From Fulvia fulva (taxonomy: Eukaryota > Ascomycota > Dothideomycetes > Mycosphaerellales > Mycosphaerellaceae): 64,000 bases of DNA. Each line of letters starts with the position of its first letter. The stretch's first letter is position 1. Location: positions 496,001 to 560,000 of the forward strand of contig NC_063022.1 in the NCBI RefSeq assembly GCF_020509005.1, in the 5' to 3' direction. Below are positions 22,427 through 33,100 of this stretch, piece after piece. The notes under the pieces are model-generated. The model searched no databases and was not told the origin of the DNA. It saw only the letters and a program-made list of their open reading frames with translations. A program made the translations under genes and the position numbers.

Positions 22427-23464
22427 ATGTCGAGCGATACGGGCCCGCGGTCCTCCTCCGATGCTCCTCGTCCGCCTCTACAACCTCCCCAACCCTCCTC
22501 CCACAACACCTTCATGTCCACGCTCTCATACTTCACCGAACCCGTATCATACACCGTCAAAGGCCTCGTGAGGAGACTCTCAGAAGACGAAGCACCCACA
22601 GCTCTGGCACGAGCTCTCTCCGCCAACTACAACGGCTCCATGACAGACCCATCAACAGGCGTCTACCACCCAACGCAAGCACCCATGCGCCGCAAATCGC
22701 CCTTCCAGCCTCCACCCCTCACACCCCTCACCCTCAACGGCTACAAGAAGAGCACAACAGGCAAAGCCCGCCTGTTACGAAAAGCCGTCGCAGAGGAAAT
22801 CCGACTCCTCATTCCGCCCCGCCTACAACTCATGGACCACTGGTCCCTCATCTACTCCCTCGAACAAAACGGCAGCACTCTCTCCACACTGTACTCCCTC
22901 TGTGACCAGTTCAGGGGCAAGCGCGGCGGCTTCGTAGTGGTAGTCCGCGACTCCAACGGCGGGACCTTTGGCGCATACCTCTCCGAAGCACCGAAACCAC
23001 AACCTCACTACTTCGGCAACGGCGAGTGTTTCCTCTGGCGCGCCTTCGTCCTCCCCGCGATACCTGAACTCCTCGATCTCCCGCCTCCACCGAGCGCCGA
23101 CACAACCCACGCACAGCGGATGACGACTATCGGCCTCGCACGCAGCGCCAATGGCTCCAACGCCTCTCTCGCCTCCCTCAACGTCCCGAACACAAACGGC
23201 ACGAATGGACCTAAAGAGACGAGCACACCTGAGCGGATACGTTTCAAGGCATTCCCATACACGGGCGAGAACGATTTCCAGGTGTATTGTCAGCAAGACT
23301 ACTTGAGTGTGGGCGGTGGGGATGGACATTATGGACTCTGGCTGGACCAGAATTTGAGCAATGGGGTGAGTGACACGTGTCCGACGTTTGGGAATGAGCA
23401 GTTGAGTGAGGAGGGGAGTAAGTTTGAGGTCATGGGGGTGGAGATTTGGTATGTGGGGAATTAA
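22427..23464 (+). CDS. OXR1-like TLDc-domain protein
   Basis: Oxidation-resistance protein of the OXR1/TLDc family; members protect against oxidative damage and bind the V-ATPase. Single exon, 345 residues. The first ~115 residues are Pro/Ser-rich and include YFTEPVSYTVKGLVRRL. The TLDc domain fills the rest: IRLLIPPRLQLMDHWSLIYS, LEQNGSTLSTLYSLCDQFRG, VVVVRDSNGGTFGAYLSE, FGNGECFLWRAF, FPYTGENDFQVYCQQDYLSV, and the C-terminal GHYGLWLDQNLSNGVSDTC with FEVMGVEIWYVG. A Ser/Asn-rich insert of about 60 residues separates the two TLDc halves, common in filamentous fungi. The start lies in an AATGTCG context directly after a stop-rich leader. Confidence 0.93.
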   Translation: MSSDTGPRSSSDAPRPPLQPPQPSSHNTFMSTLSYFTEPVSYTVKGLVRRLSEDEAPTALARALSANYNGSMTDPSTGVYHPTQAPMRRKSPFQPPPLTPLTLNGYKKSTTGKARLLRKAVAEEIRLLIPPRLQLMDHWSLIYSLEQNGSTLSTLYSLCDQFRGKRGGFVVVVRDSNGGTFGAYLSEAPKPQPHYFGNGECFLWRAFVLPAIPELLDLPPPPSADTTHAQRMTTIGLARSANGSNASLASLNVPNTNGTNGPKETSTPERIRFKAFPYTGENDFQVYCQQDYLSVGGGDGHYGLWLDQNLSNGVSDTCPTFGNEQLSEEGSKFEVMGVEIWYVGN

Positions 23465-24449
23465 TGGGAAGGAGAGTAATGTTCGAGTATGGAAGAGAAG
23501 AATTGGTGAAAGGTAGCGGGGTTGCGGATGAGATACAGACATTACGAGCATTTACAGGTGTAGTTTCTATGGTCGGCGATGGGGCTGGTAAAGGGATGGG
23601 CGTTTTGGGATAGAAGATACCCGGATGATGAATGGAATTGTTTCGATTTCGGCCATCTAGGCGCTTCCTAACGAGTCTCTCCGCCCACCCTCTTATCCTG
23701 TGAACAGCGGAGTGCTAGTGCTGGGCACATGGCACGGAATCTCTTTCTGGAAGCACCGCACCATTGATCAGGACTACAACACGGTGCATGCCGCGGCCGT
23801 GCTATTGTGAGCAGCGGCAAACCACTGGGGCAATGCGCACGGTCACGCTATGTCCCAGTCAACGTGGACCGGCAATGGAAGATACTAAGGAACCAAGCGA
23901 TCTGACTCTCAGTCTGGGATGGTGAAAGCGTCTACATCGGCCCAAGCGGTGAAAAGAGAAATGCAAGATGAAAATCACTCTGGTTCATACGTGCGAAGAC
24001 TGGATCCTAGCTAAGCTATCGCCCAAATCCAGAATCAGCAAGGTCGGAAGACCATTGTGGTCAGTTTTAACACTGACCACAGAGTCAAAACGCAGTAACG
24101 GCTTGCAGACAGTCTTGCTCGCAAGCTATGGTCCGACGAGTGTACAGGGGCCGTGGCTGGTCCCATCTGGACTCGAGTTCACGACATATCCTGCTGTCTC
24201 CAGCATCGCAGGATCGACCCAAACAATGGACTGCTCTAGAATCTGGCTGACTGTGTTCTGCTGTAGAGCTGTATACTGGTGTTTCTGGCTTGTGCCAAGC
24301 CTGAAACATGGCGAGCTTCTGAAGCCAGCGATTGCAAACTAGTCTTTGAGGACTGTGAGGAATTTCATGCTGTGGAGACTTCCGGCGCAGTATAACTTGA
24401 AAGTCATGGTACCCTCTACTTCCTCATATTTCCACAGCTTGCAACGAGC
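23465..24449. other. Intergenic, no gene seen
   Basis: About 1 kb between the TLDc gene and the first F-box-like gene. A 124-codon frame at 23968-24342 has no recognisable domain and an opposing frame of similar quality, so it is not called. Confidence 0.5.
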
Positions 24450-25346
24450 ATGATGCTGAACACTACCCAAATCGCCACCATGGCCAAAACTTGGCTGCTT
24501 CCGTCAAGATCTTCGCCGCCACCACAACGAGCAAGGATCACGCTCAACAACCTCCCGGACGAGCTCCTGTGCATGATTTTCGCCTTCAACGTCTCCAAGA
24601 TCTTCGATCTACAAGACCTACGCCAGTATCTCGCCGGCGCACGAGCCAACAGCGCGACGTCCCGCTGCGCTATCGAAGTGCTGTGTCGACATTTCAACGT
24701 CCAGTGGGATAACAAAGATCGCATTTCCCATAAGTTCTCGGAAGCAGAAGTCTGGGCCGGATCATATCGTGGCCGTGACCGCCCTACCGCCAAGGATCTG
24801 GCCACGAGGGATGGAGGACAGTTTCTACGGCCCTGGACCTATCTTTCAGGGCCTGGCATACGCACGCTTGTGGCGGCACAGGGCAAGAAGGTGCTTTGGG
24901 GGCAAAGTGTGCAGATGCTGAGAGTTAGCCCATCTCTGGCTGATACTGTGGTCATCTCTCTCTTCTTGAGGGCTAGGTCTGCTGGTGATTTGCACGCTGT
25001 GCTAAGTCAGGTGGAACTGATTGCTCGGGGGCTGCCGCAGTTGAGGACAGTGACACTCAACTTCGAACTGAAGGACCCGGAATGGATGCAGCAGGGCTTT
25101 GTGGCGAGACATCTGGATGATTTTGTCAGTTTGCTCGGCGATCGCGGCTGTGCCGTCAGAGTTGTTAGGCTTCCAGCATTTATCGTGCCTGTCCCGTTGG
25201 TGTACAGGCTGCAAAATCTCTTGTTGCCGAGTCCCGATGATTCAGAGCGAACCGTCGGTTGCAAGTGCGTCGTGTTGATCCTCGTTTGGCTTGGAATCTG
25301 CGCTGCACTGGCTTGTATTATGGCCGTTTGGTTGTCAGGCGGCTAG
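24450..25346 (+). CDS. F-box-like protein with C-terminal membrane anchor
   Basis: 298 residues, single exon. Near the N-terminus LNNLPDELLCMIFAFNVSKIF resembles the first helices of an F-box, which in other proteins binds Skp1 and recruits substrates to SCF ubiquitin ligases. The middle is not recognised. The last ~22 residues (VVLILVWLGICAALACIMAV) form one hydrophobic helix followed only by WLSGG, the topology of a tail-anchored membrane protein. A start at the second ATG (MAKTWLLP, 24480) is also possible. It stands directly upstream of the tandem family A genes on the same strand but is not a copy of them. The F-box call is tentative; the tail anchor is clear. Confidence 0.6.
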   Translation: MMLNTTQIATMAKTWLLPSRSSPPPQRARITLNNLPDELLCMIFAFNVSKIFDLQDLRQYLAGARANSATSRCAIEVLCRHFNVQWDNKDRISHKFSEAEVWAGSYRGRDRPTAKDLATRDGGQFLRPWTYLSGPGIRTLVAAQGKKVLWGQSVQMLRVSPSLADTVVISLFLRARSAGDLHAVLSQVELIARGLPQLRTVTLNFELKDPEWMQQGFVARHLDDFVSLLGDRGCAVRVVRLPAFIVPVPLVYRLQNLLLPSPDDSERTVGCKCVVLILVWLGICAALACIMAVWLSGG

Positions 25347-25555
25347 CTCAAGATCAAGGCGATGCATATTCTTCAGATGCGTCCGGGGGTGTGTAGCTGA
25401 GATCAGGTGGGGTTGGCGAAGCGCACGCGTCGTGGGTAGGCCATCACATGCTTGGGTCCGTGCTGACCCTGCTTGAATTTACACTCAAGTTCTCAATCTC
25501 CACCCTCCGTGACTGGACATAATGGAGTCAACACCAGCATCGCACATCAATCATC

Positions 25556-26204
25556 ATGCCATCACGGACTACTCCACAGCGCGCGATCGACAGTCACGAC
25601 ATGACAGAAGCAATGTCTCCCACTACTGAGGGCAAGCATGTCGAAGCGACCACGAAAGGTGACAAGGTAAGGCATTACCCACAAGGTCACGAGCGCATAT
25701 GCAAAGTGCGCTAATACGAGAACCCAGATGGGCCTCCTCGACTTACCGGCAGAGATTTGGAGCAAGATTGGCAAGTTTGCGATTGATGCCGGACCGCTCG
25801 TGGACAAAGAAGCGCTGCTCGACTCGATGAAGAACAAGACAGCTCGCAGCTGGCACCAGCCTGCTATCGCCATCGCCTGCAGGTGTCTCCGCGAGGAGCT
25901 TCTCCCGTATTTCTACAAAAACATGGTTGAACTCGCATTCACCTGGCACGACGTCATCACCCAGTCCCGGTCTACGAGGAGGTCAAGGAGAGCCGACAAC
26001 TGTGGTCAATGCCTTCGTGCGATCGGAAGCAGTAATCGGAGAAGCATGCGCAACGTTTCGCTGCAGAGTTATGTGTACAACAAGAACATTCTCGAGAGAA
26101 CAGCATCAAGGCACTAGAGCGTGCCATTTGAGATGTTTCCAGATGATGGCGCGGAATTGGAAGGTGGAGAGTTCTACCGGCGATGGAAGATTAGGTTCCT
26201 CTAG
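25556..26204 (+). pseudogene. Family A F-box-like gene, copy 1, decayed
   Basis: Exon 1 (25556-25666, MPSRTTPQ...) is joined in phase 0 over a 61-bp intron to exon 2 at 25728, which begins MGLLDLPAEIWSKIGKFAID, the family core. The conserved HQPAIAIACRCLREELLPYFY and LRAIGSSNRR follow, but the stretch between them is out of frame (the next frame reads VYEEVKES, as in copy 3). A TAG at 26115-26117 interrupts the frame; beyond it the same frame continues as SVPFEMFPDD to WKIRFL and a final TAG at 26202-26204, matching the C-terminal end of intact copies. The first TAG stands where four sister copies have Trp. It could still yield a truncated 166-residue protein. Confidence 0.72.
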
Positions 26205-26455
26205 ATATCACGACGTATGGCTCATGGACTGGAGACGCACTATGGATGGGCGCACTGTAGGGTAGTGCATACTCTGCGACGAGGAAAGTACGCCGCACAT
26301 TCGATACTTCGTGTCGTCAATCGCTGCTGTTGCAGAATCAAGGTCGGCCCGACGTTCACATGCCAACGTTCGCCGCAGACCCCTGCAGCTGTTCTCGCTT
26401 AGCTCAAAACAACATCAACAACACACCTTCCGACTCCCTACACGCAAACACCAAC

Positions 26456-27123
26456 ATGGCCTTCTCGATGAATGACGTCCTCGATCCGCTGGGGGCTCTC
26501 CTATGGCCTCCACCTGCCAAGATCCCAACCGAACAAGCTCCAGGCAAACACCCGAACGCTCGGGTGAGAACAACATCACCATCGACACACCTATTACTCG
26601 ACTCATAAGGCTGACCAAATCCCAGCCAGCCGGACTCCTTGACTTACCAGCCGAGATCTGGTCCAAGATAGGCCACTACGCAATTGACGCCGAACTCGTG
26701 TACACGCTCAAGGATATCTGCAGCCCAGACTGCCTACCATTCGACCAGATCGAGTTCAATGGCATCCAATGGCCACATCAACCCGCCATCACCCGCACCT
26801 GTCGCGTTCTCCGCGAGGAGCTACTGCCGTACTTCTACCAGACAAAAGTCACGTTCACTATCCAGCACGCCAGTACTTCCCAAGAATACATTCGCGGCTT
26901 CTTGAAAGGCATTGGAGCCTCGAATCGCCAGAACATACGCTACGCTTGGGCGGAGGGCAAGAAGAGACGACCAGTTGGCCTGAGTCGCAAGGTCGTGTCG
27001 CACTATGTTGGGGATCTGCCACTGAACCTCGTGCCTGTGGAGCGGGACCGATATGGAACAAGGTTTGAGAAGGGTGAGCTGTATCTCGTGAGGTTTTCAG
27101 AAGACGACGACGAGAGTGGTTGA
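26456..27123 (+). CDS. Family A F-box-like protein, copy 2 (intact)
   Basis: Exons 26456-26563 and 26626-27123, joined in phase 0 over a 62-bp intron with a GCTGACC branch site, give 201 residues. Exon 1 encodes a variable polar leader. Exon 2 opens with PAGLLDLPAEIWSKIGHYAI, resembling the first F-box helices, continues with HQPAITRTCRVLREELLPYFY and IGASNRQNIRY, and ends with LPLNLVPVERD and an acidic tail. The LPAE ... QPA-T-CR-LR-E-LP-FY pattern is widespread in short Dothideomycete proteins of unknown function. A role in substrate choice for ubiquitin ligases is only an analogy. Unlike its sisters, it lacks the conserved Trp before the LP motif. Confidence 0.75.
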
Positions 27124-27436
27124 ATGTGCTTCGAATGGACAGGATGATCGGCCGTAGATTGAGTGCTTGCTCTGAAACGGGCAAGAACGAGCCTGTATGC
27201 TAGTCTCGTCTTGAACAAAAAGATGCATTGGACACACAAGCGGCTGGTCTAATCCTCGTTCATCACAAATTATCTTGAGGCACGATGCTCACTTGTCTTT
27301 CACATGCTGACGCGGGCCAAACATCCTTGCAGTTTCGAACAGCCGTTTGGCCGTCGCTTCCGACGCGTTCACAAATTCGCGAATTCTGAGCAATACAATC
27401 TTTCACCCTGACACGTGAACACTTCAGACCAACATC

Positions 27437-28111
27437 ATGGCGTGCGCCAACCCTGACCACGAGACCAGTGGCCTTCACCACACAATGCAAACTCTGAACC
27501 TCAAGCCAGCTATCAAGCAAGAGTGCAACAACACCGCAGGTGACAAAACCACCAAGGTAAGCAGCAGCGCCCACGATTGTGCCCCAACAAAATAATTGAC
27601 TAAATGCGTCTCAGAAGAAGCGCGGCCTTCTCGATCTGCCTGCAGAGATCTGGAGCAAGATTGGCAAGGTCGTGATCGACGAAACTCCTTTGTTCACCGA
27701 CTCCGACATCAGTCCAGACTACATCATGGACTGGAGCGACAACAATACCGAGGTCCTCGTGCGCCACTCGCATCAGCCTCGCATCAGCCTCGCATCAGCC
27801 TCGCATGCCGCGCGCTTCGAGAGGAGCTCCTACCGTACTTTTACGAGAAGAACGTCTTTTTGTGCTTCATGTCGCCCAACGTAGAGGGAACGGAGAAGTA
27901 CGAAGACGTCGGAAGATTCCTGCGTGCCATCGGCAAGGAGAACCGCACGTCCCTCAAGGCCAGATTCTGCAACATCGGTAATAGCATGTCAATCAAGAAG
28001 CAGTTCGAGACCGTGGCTATGAAGATGTGGAAGCTGCCATTCAAGTTGGTGCCGACCGGAGGTCAAACCCCTGGCAAAGCGTGCGTGGGCTATTGGATTG
28101 AATTCTTGTAA
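27437..28111 (+). pseudogene. Family A F-box-like gene, copy 3, frameshifted by an 11-bp repeat
   Basis: Exon 1 (27437-27556, MACANPDHETSG...) and a 58-bp intron precede exon 2 at 27615, which begins KKRGLLDLPAEIWSKIGKVV. The frame is intact as far as the motif HSHQPRI and is then lost within three direct copies of an 11-bp unit (27769-27801). After the repeat, the family motif LACRALREELLPYFYEKNV and the rest (GRFLRAIGKENR, MKMWKLPFKLVP, WIEFL) lie in a different frame to a TAA at 28109-28111. Two repeat units would keep one continuous frame; the third shifts it. Otherwise the copy shows no damage, so the break is probably recent. Confidence 0.75.
27769..27801. repeat. Three tandem copies of an 11-bp unit inside copy 3
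   Basis: CGCATCAGCCT is present three times without change at 27769-27779, 27780-27790 and 27791-27801, followed by a partial fourth (CGCAT). Eleven is not a multiple of three, so gain or loss of one unit shifts the reading frame of the family A copy 3. Confidence 0.95.
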
Positions 28112-28562
28112 GCGGCAGGATAAGAAGTGTCACGATGGGGATGGTCTTCCTTGCTGATCGCTTCGCAAACTATCGCCCTTGATCCAGGGTGTCGGGCTTA
28201 CTCCCTCGTATCAGGTTCATATGACCATGAACAGGATTTCCTGGTGTCAAAAAGTGCAAATGCGGGCCGCCAAATGGGGCCACTATTCCAACTAAGGTTG
28301 AATATCACTTTTCGTACCATGTTTCCTGAGGAGGCGCTTTGACAAGACTCTTTATACAGTGTGACGGACGTACAATCCGCTAACGATGGTCAACTCCTGG
28401 TCACCTGCCTTCAAGATTATCACCTACAGCTGAACGCAAAGGTCTGAGTCGCCTCGATCGAAGCCAGAGTAGGCAGCGACAACAAGGTACGGGCTCAGGC
28501 ATGATCACGAAAGCGATTTTACTCGTGAATTCTGATATGATCTCGAGCGGGCACGCAGTCTT
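28112..28562. other. Intergenic, decayed 5' part of copy 4 possible
   Basis: Separates copies 3 and 4 of family A. No intact leader exon or ATG-led exon 1 for copy 4 was found here, although 28480-28510 (ending AAGGTACGGGC) resembles an exon 1 end with a donor site. Confidence 0.4.
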
Positions 28563-28962
28563 CTTGAATCCCCGGCCGATATATGGAGCAAGATCGGCCG
28601 CTTGTCATGGAGGATCAAGGCATATACCTCATTTCCAACATCATCGAGCCGGAGCACGGCCGGGTGTTTCAACAGCCTGCAATTACTCGCATCCGCAACG
28701 CACTTCGCGGAGAGCTGTTGCCACTCTTCTACTGACTAAAGTCGAACTTGAGTTCGGCTCGGACGAAATGCATACGCTGACAGTGGTGGGTGAATGGCTG
28801 CGGTCTATCGAAGGTACGAATCGTGGGTGCATCGAAACAGTAATCTGGAGAGGACTAGATGATCGGACACACCGGTGGGAGGAGATGGTCACTGACTGTT
28901 GGAAAGTGCCGATCGAGGGCAGACTCGTTCTGGACGAGCGGACAGTTGGGAGGTCGGGTTGA
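28563..28962 (+). pseudogene. Family A F-box-like gene, copy 4, heavily decayed
   Basis: Pieces of the family motif appear in order but in different frames. LESPADIWSKIGRL lies at 28563-28604, QQPAITRIRNALRGELLPLFY ends at a TGA at 28733, and TKVELEFGSDEMHTLTVV, WLRSIEGTNRGCIE, MVTDCWKVP continue in another frame to the TGA at 28960-28962. A deletion in the first third removed the segment after the IWSKIG motif. No start codon or exon 1 is preserved. The copy is between copies 3 and 5 on the same strand. Confidence 0.72.
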
Positions 28963-29383
28963 AGGGTCGTGACTTATATCAGATTCCCAGCACCGGTATA
29001 CGCAGGAGATGAAGGGCCAGTAGATCCAATAGAGTTTATGCTGGTGCCTTGGAGGGTTGCACGGGTTGATAAAAAGTGATATTAATTCGTGCGAGGCTTA
29101 CTTGGCCCAGTTCAAGTAGCTCGATCTTCTCAGGCCCGCGGCTCGAGATGCCATGCTCTTACTCTTTAGCTGTAGCCATCGAGCAGTGTACATAGGCACG
29201 TACTCGAAACGCTGCGATGGCGAAGCTGCCAGTGTCTTCATCGACTCTCACATGTAAACGCGGGCCGCAGACCCTGGTAGCCGTTGATGCTCTTTTGGCT
29301 TTAGCTTCGCTACCCAACTCTAATCTGCGCTCACTGTCTTCCTGCAAGCTAGTCCTCACTTCACCGGCGCCACCAACCACAAT
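28963..29383. other. Intergenic between copies 4 and 5
   Basis: About 0.4 kb, the probable promoter of family A copy 5. Nothing else is supported. Confidence 0.5.
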
Positions 29384-30041
29384 ATGGCAGACACACCGCT
29401 TTCCAATGAGGGCGCAGCTCTGTGTACATCGCTTGGTACACTGCAGATGAAGCCAGATCCGTACACTCAGCATAACCACGCTGCAGGTACTGAAGCCAGC
29501 GACGAGGTGAGCTTCCGCCACCATCCAAGCCTGCATCTCGAACATCTCAATAACCATCCACCAGCAGCCCAAACGCAGCCTCCTCGACCTCCCCGCCGAA
29601 CTCTGGTCCAAGATCGGCAAACTCGCCATCGAAAATAGCCCCTTCTTCCGCACCTCATCGCTCGACGAACCGGACTTTGACCTCATCGCTCAAGAAAAGT
29701 GGCAACGGATGTTACGTCTCCACCAACCCGCCATCACCCGTACATGCCGCGCGCTCCGCGAGGAATTGCTGCCATACTTCTACCAGCAGCGTGTGATCAT
29801 GAATGAGGCCCCGTTTGCTTCATGGGAACACGTTCATCGCTTGGGTCAGTTCCTGCGTGCTATCGGCAGGGACAATCGGAGGCATGTCACGGGTGGCCAA
29901 GTTTTCAGCTACGACGATACCGCCGGAGGGACGGAGAAGCTTGAGGACATGATACGCCGCAAGTGGAAGGTGCAGTGTGAGGTGGTCGTTCTTGCAGAGC
30001 ATGATGCTGGACTCATTAAATACGGTCTTCATTTCTTGTAA
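29384..30041 (+). CDS. Family A F-box-like protein, copy 5 (intact)
   Basis: Exons 29384-29506 (MADTPLSNEGAAL...) and 29568-30041 are joined in phase 0 across a 61-bp intron; the acceptor is an AGCAG doublet, and the second AG gives PKRSLLDLPAELWSKIGKLA. The product has 198 residues. After the F-box-like start come HQPAITRTCRALREELLPYFYQ, FLRAIGRDNRRH, and a C-terminal MIRRKWKVQCEVVVL region ending GLHFL. All family landmarks are in one frame, making this the best-preserved member of the tandem array. The first AG would insert one Gln only. No function is known; any SCF link is by analogy with F-box helices. Confidence 0.77.
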
Positions 30042-30157
30042 GCGGCGAACGACTCTTGAAGCCATCCGGAGAGTCGAAGCTGGATGTTATTCACGGCCAG
30101 CATGTCATTCGATACGTTTGCGGATGGCGCTTGACCGGAAGTGATCCTGCTGTGCAA

Positions 30158-33100
30158 TTACTTCTCAAACACCTCAATCTTCTCAATCATATCCCCACCC
30201 AACCTCGCAATTTCCGCCAGAATCGCAGCCTTATTCAACACAGCATCCACATCCTCCTCTTCACCCTTGCTCATCTTCGTCGGAATTGTCGAGTACGCCA
30301 GATTGACCTTCCAGCTTCTTCTTGCAGTCAGAGGGGACCACAGACCAGCAATCACAGCTCCAGATCCAGCACGCTCGCTTCCACCTGTGAAGAAGATGAT
30401 CGATGCGCCGTACGTCGCCTCTAGGTCTTTGAGTAAGTCCTTCTCAGGCTCGAAGCCGATCATCTCCACATCACTCACAGCCTCGATTTCGAGGTTCTTG
30501 TATGCTGTGCCTGTGCTGTTACGCTTCTTTGACTTACCATCTCCTGCCAGATGCAGCACAAAGTGAAAGTCCGTCAAGGGTGAGCTGAAAAGCGCAGCAG
30601 GTTCAAGAGCCAAGTGCTTCTCAGCGACCTCAGCATAAGCTGCCTTGGCCAACGCTGACATACGACCCGCTACAACCTTCGCCGGCTGTCCATCAGTGTA
30701 GGTCGTACCATCGCGATCGACATTCGATACAGCGAAGAGAGCAACTCTGTTCATCTGCGGGTCTAGCTTGCGCCACGCATCGAAGTTAGTCGTGATGGCT
30801 TGCACATCAGCCTGCTTGAGATCACCACCACCTGCGGAGAGATCAACGATCAGTGGCTCGGCGCGCCAGTCCCATCGCGAGATCCAGAAGAGGGTGCGTA
30901 GAAAGCCCGTTTGGACACTAGCTGGCGCTTGCCATGGCCATGGCTGTGTAAAGGTACGGATCACGAGTAGCTCGATGACCTCTTCTGCAATGTGGTTTGA
31001 CAGCAGATGGGAGGCGAACCACCGCTTCGTCAGGCGTATGCTGCCGCTGAGTGCCGAGAAGCGGCTGCATAGTCTCGAGATTGCTTGTGTATGTGCGGGA
31101 GTCTTGATGTAGTCGCGCTTGTACTTTGCCAGACCAGCTGCTGCGACCTCTCTTGATCTAGGATCTGCGGTTTTGTCTTTGAGTTTCCGTTCGTGTAGTG
31201 TTTGCTCGCGCTCGTGGTAAATGCGCAATCGGAATGTCGCATCGGCATCATATGTGACATCGAGGAAACCTTGATTCAGAACGCCCTGTCCTTCGTTCTC
31301 AAGACCAATACGACTCGTGATGCCATCGACAGACTCTTGTAGCATGTCGTTGATCTTCAACAAGAAAGCGATCTTTGTGCGCTGAATGGCAACAAGGTCA
31401 TCTGGCCATCGCCCAGATCCTTCAAATTGTATCGTCACGTCTGCGGGCGTGGAAGTCTGGAGGTTCTTGCCGTGTGATGGTGGTCGCACAGCTCCATATC
31501 GTAGCTGAGGATCTGCTGGCATGATTTGCCTCACGGTCAATGGCAGATCCCGTAGCTCTCGCAAGTCGTTCTCAAATTGCTTGTAGCGCTCAATGATGGG
31601 TTCGAAAACAGTCCGCTCACTGCCAGCTCGTACTAGCTTGGAAAAGCTATCTCCAAAGAATGTAATGTCATCCAATGTAACAAGACCGAAGTGATGTCCC
31701 AACAGATAACGCACAATTTGTTCGAGCACACTCATGCCACTTTCTTGCGGCGTAGCCCAAACCAAGCTTTCGAGGATACTGCCGTCCTTGAAACGTCTGA
31801 GCTCAGACTTCTCACCCCAGAAGTTACGGAAAGCTGCAGAAGCAGCCTTCTCCTCAGCCGATGGCCCATGATCGACAGTGCGCTTTGCGTTGTCGGAGTT
31901 GATCATGAGACCGATCTGAACGTCGCCCCGTGTGCCTTCCTTCGGCCGAGATGACCCCAGCTCCCACAGTGCAGGACATCCTCTTGTAATGGATACCTGA
32001 GTCGCACGGTCGCCGAGTCCTTCGTGGAGAACATCATATAGCTTGTCCAAGCGTTGCTGAAGAGGTTGATCTGTGGACCCGGACTTTCCAAGCAGTGACC
32101 TTTCTGGGATGTGAACGACTTGATCGAAGCGGTACAGGGGCTCTTGGACCCGCATGATGAATGTCGCATCGAACCCATCGTGCAGTTGATCCCCTAAAGT
32201 GGTGATTGTGGTCTTGGCTTCCCGTCGAAGTAGCCCGTACGACCATTTCGGGACTTTGTATAGAACATTGTGACCATTCGTGGTATTCCATGCGATCGGT
32301 GTGGTACTCATTTTAGGTCCGCTAGAAGCTTCGCCAAATACCAGAGGGTGCTTGGCGAAGTCTTTCATTGCCAGAAGCTGCAAGGTAGCTTTGAATAGCT
32401 GGTAGCTGCTGTAGCCATCACTGAGTAGAGGCTTGCCATTTGGTCCTCCGCCTTGCAGACAGAGAGCCATCAAAGCTTTCCATTCGAAATTGCCAAAGCC
32501 TCCGGTAGCAATCGAAGAGCCGAAACCTCGCTGTCGTAGCCAAGTGGCACCAAGTAGAGACGCATCGATGAAGGCATGGCACCTCTTGCTTGCACCATGT
32601 AGAAACTTGAGGTATTCAATCATCAACATGTCGCTTCGCAATGATGAGTTGTACGATGGTGTTGGCACCTGTGTGGCATCTTGGCCATTTTGCGTGTCTT
32701 GATATCTGATGCAATTCCTCTCCGGGCGAAGCTTTTCTGCAGAAAATTGGTCACGGCTGATGCATGGAATGATGTTGACACGCCATTTGGGTGCCGGGGT
32801 ATCACTCTTCGATGAGGCCTCGACAGGAGACACAACCAAGATCGGCTTGAGAGGGTCATCATGCATGAGCTTGAAGCGCAAGGAGAACTCATTCTTGTGG
32901 GCAGACTTCAGTCCTGCTGCTATGCACGCCAAGTAGTATGCTCGCTTGTAGAAGTATCGATGGTTCAGATAGTCCTTCTCTTCGAATAACGATGATGGTA
33001 TCACCGCGACCATGTCCACTTCTGGGACCTCCTGCGTTCTGCTAGTCGTCTTCAATGGCAAGCTGCCCACAACGTTGATGTTCGACGGCTTGGCGTATGC

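Noticed and set aside
22823..23551. 242-codon frame opposite the OXR1-like gene
   Set aside because: Antisense to a clear TLDc protein, no recognisable domain.
23968..24342. 124-codon frame between the OXR1-like and F-box-like genes
   Set aside because: No domain, and an equally long opposing frame exists.
27769..27801. Considered as the start of a CRISPR-like or minisatellite array
   Set aside because: Only three contiguous 11-bp units without spacers; best explained as slippage inside a gene.
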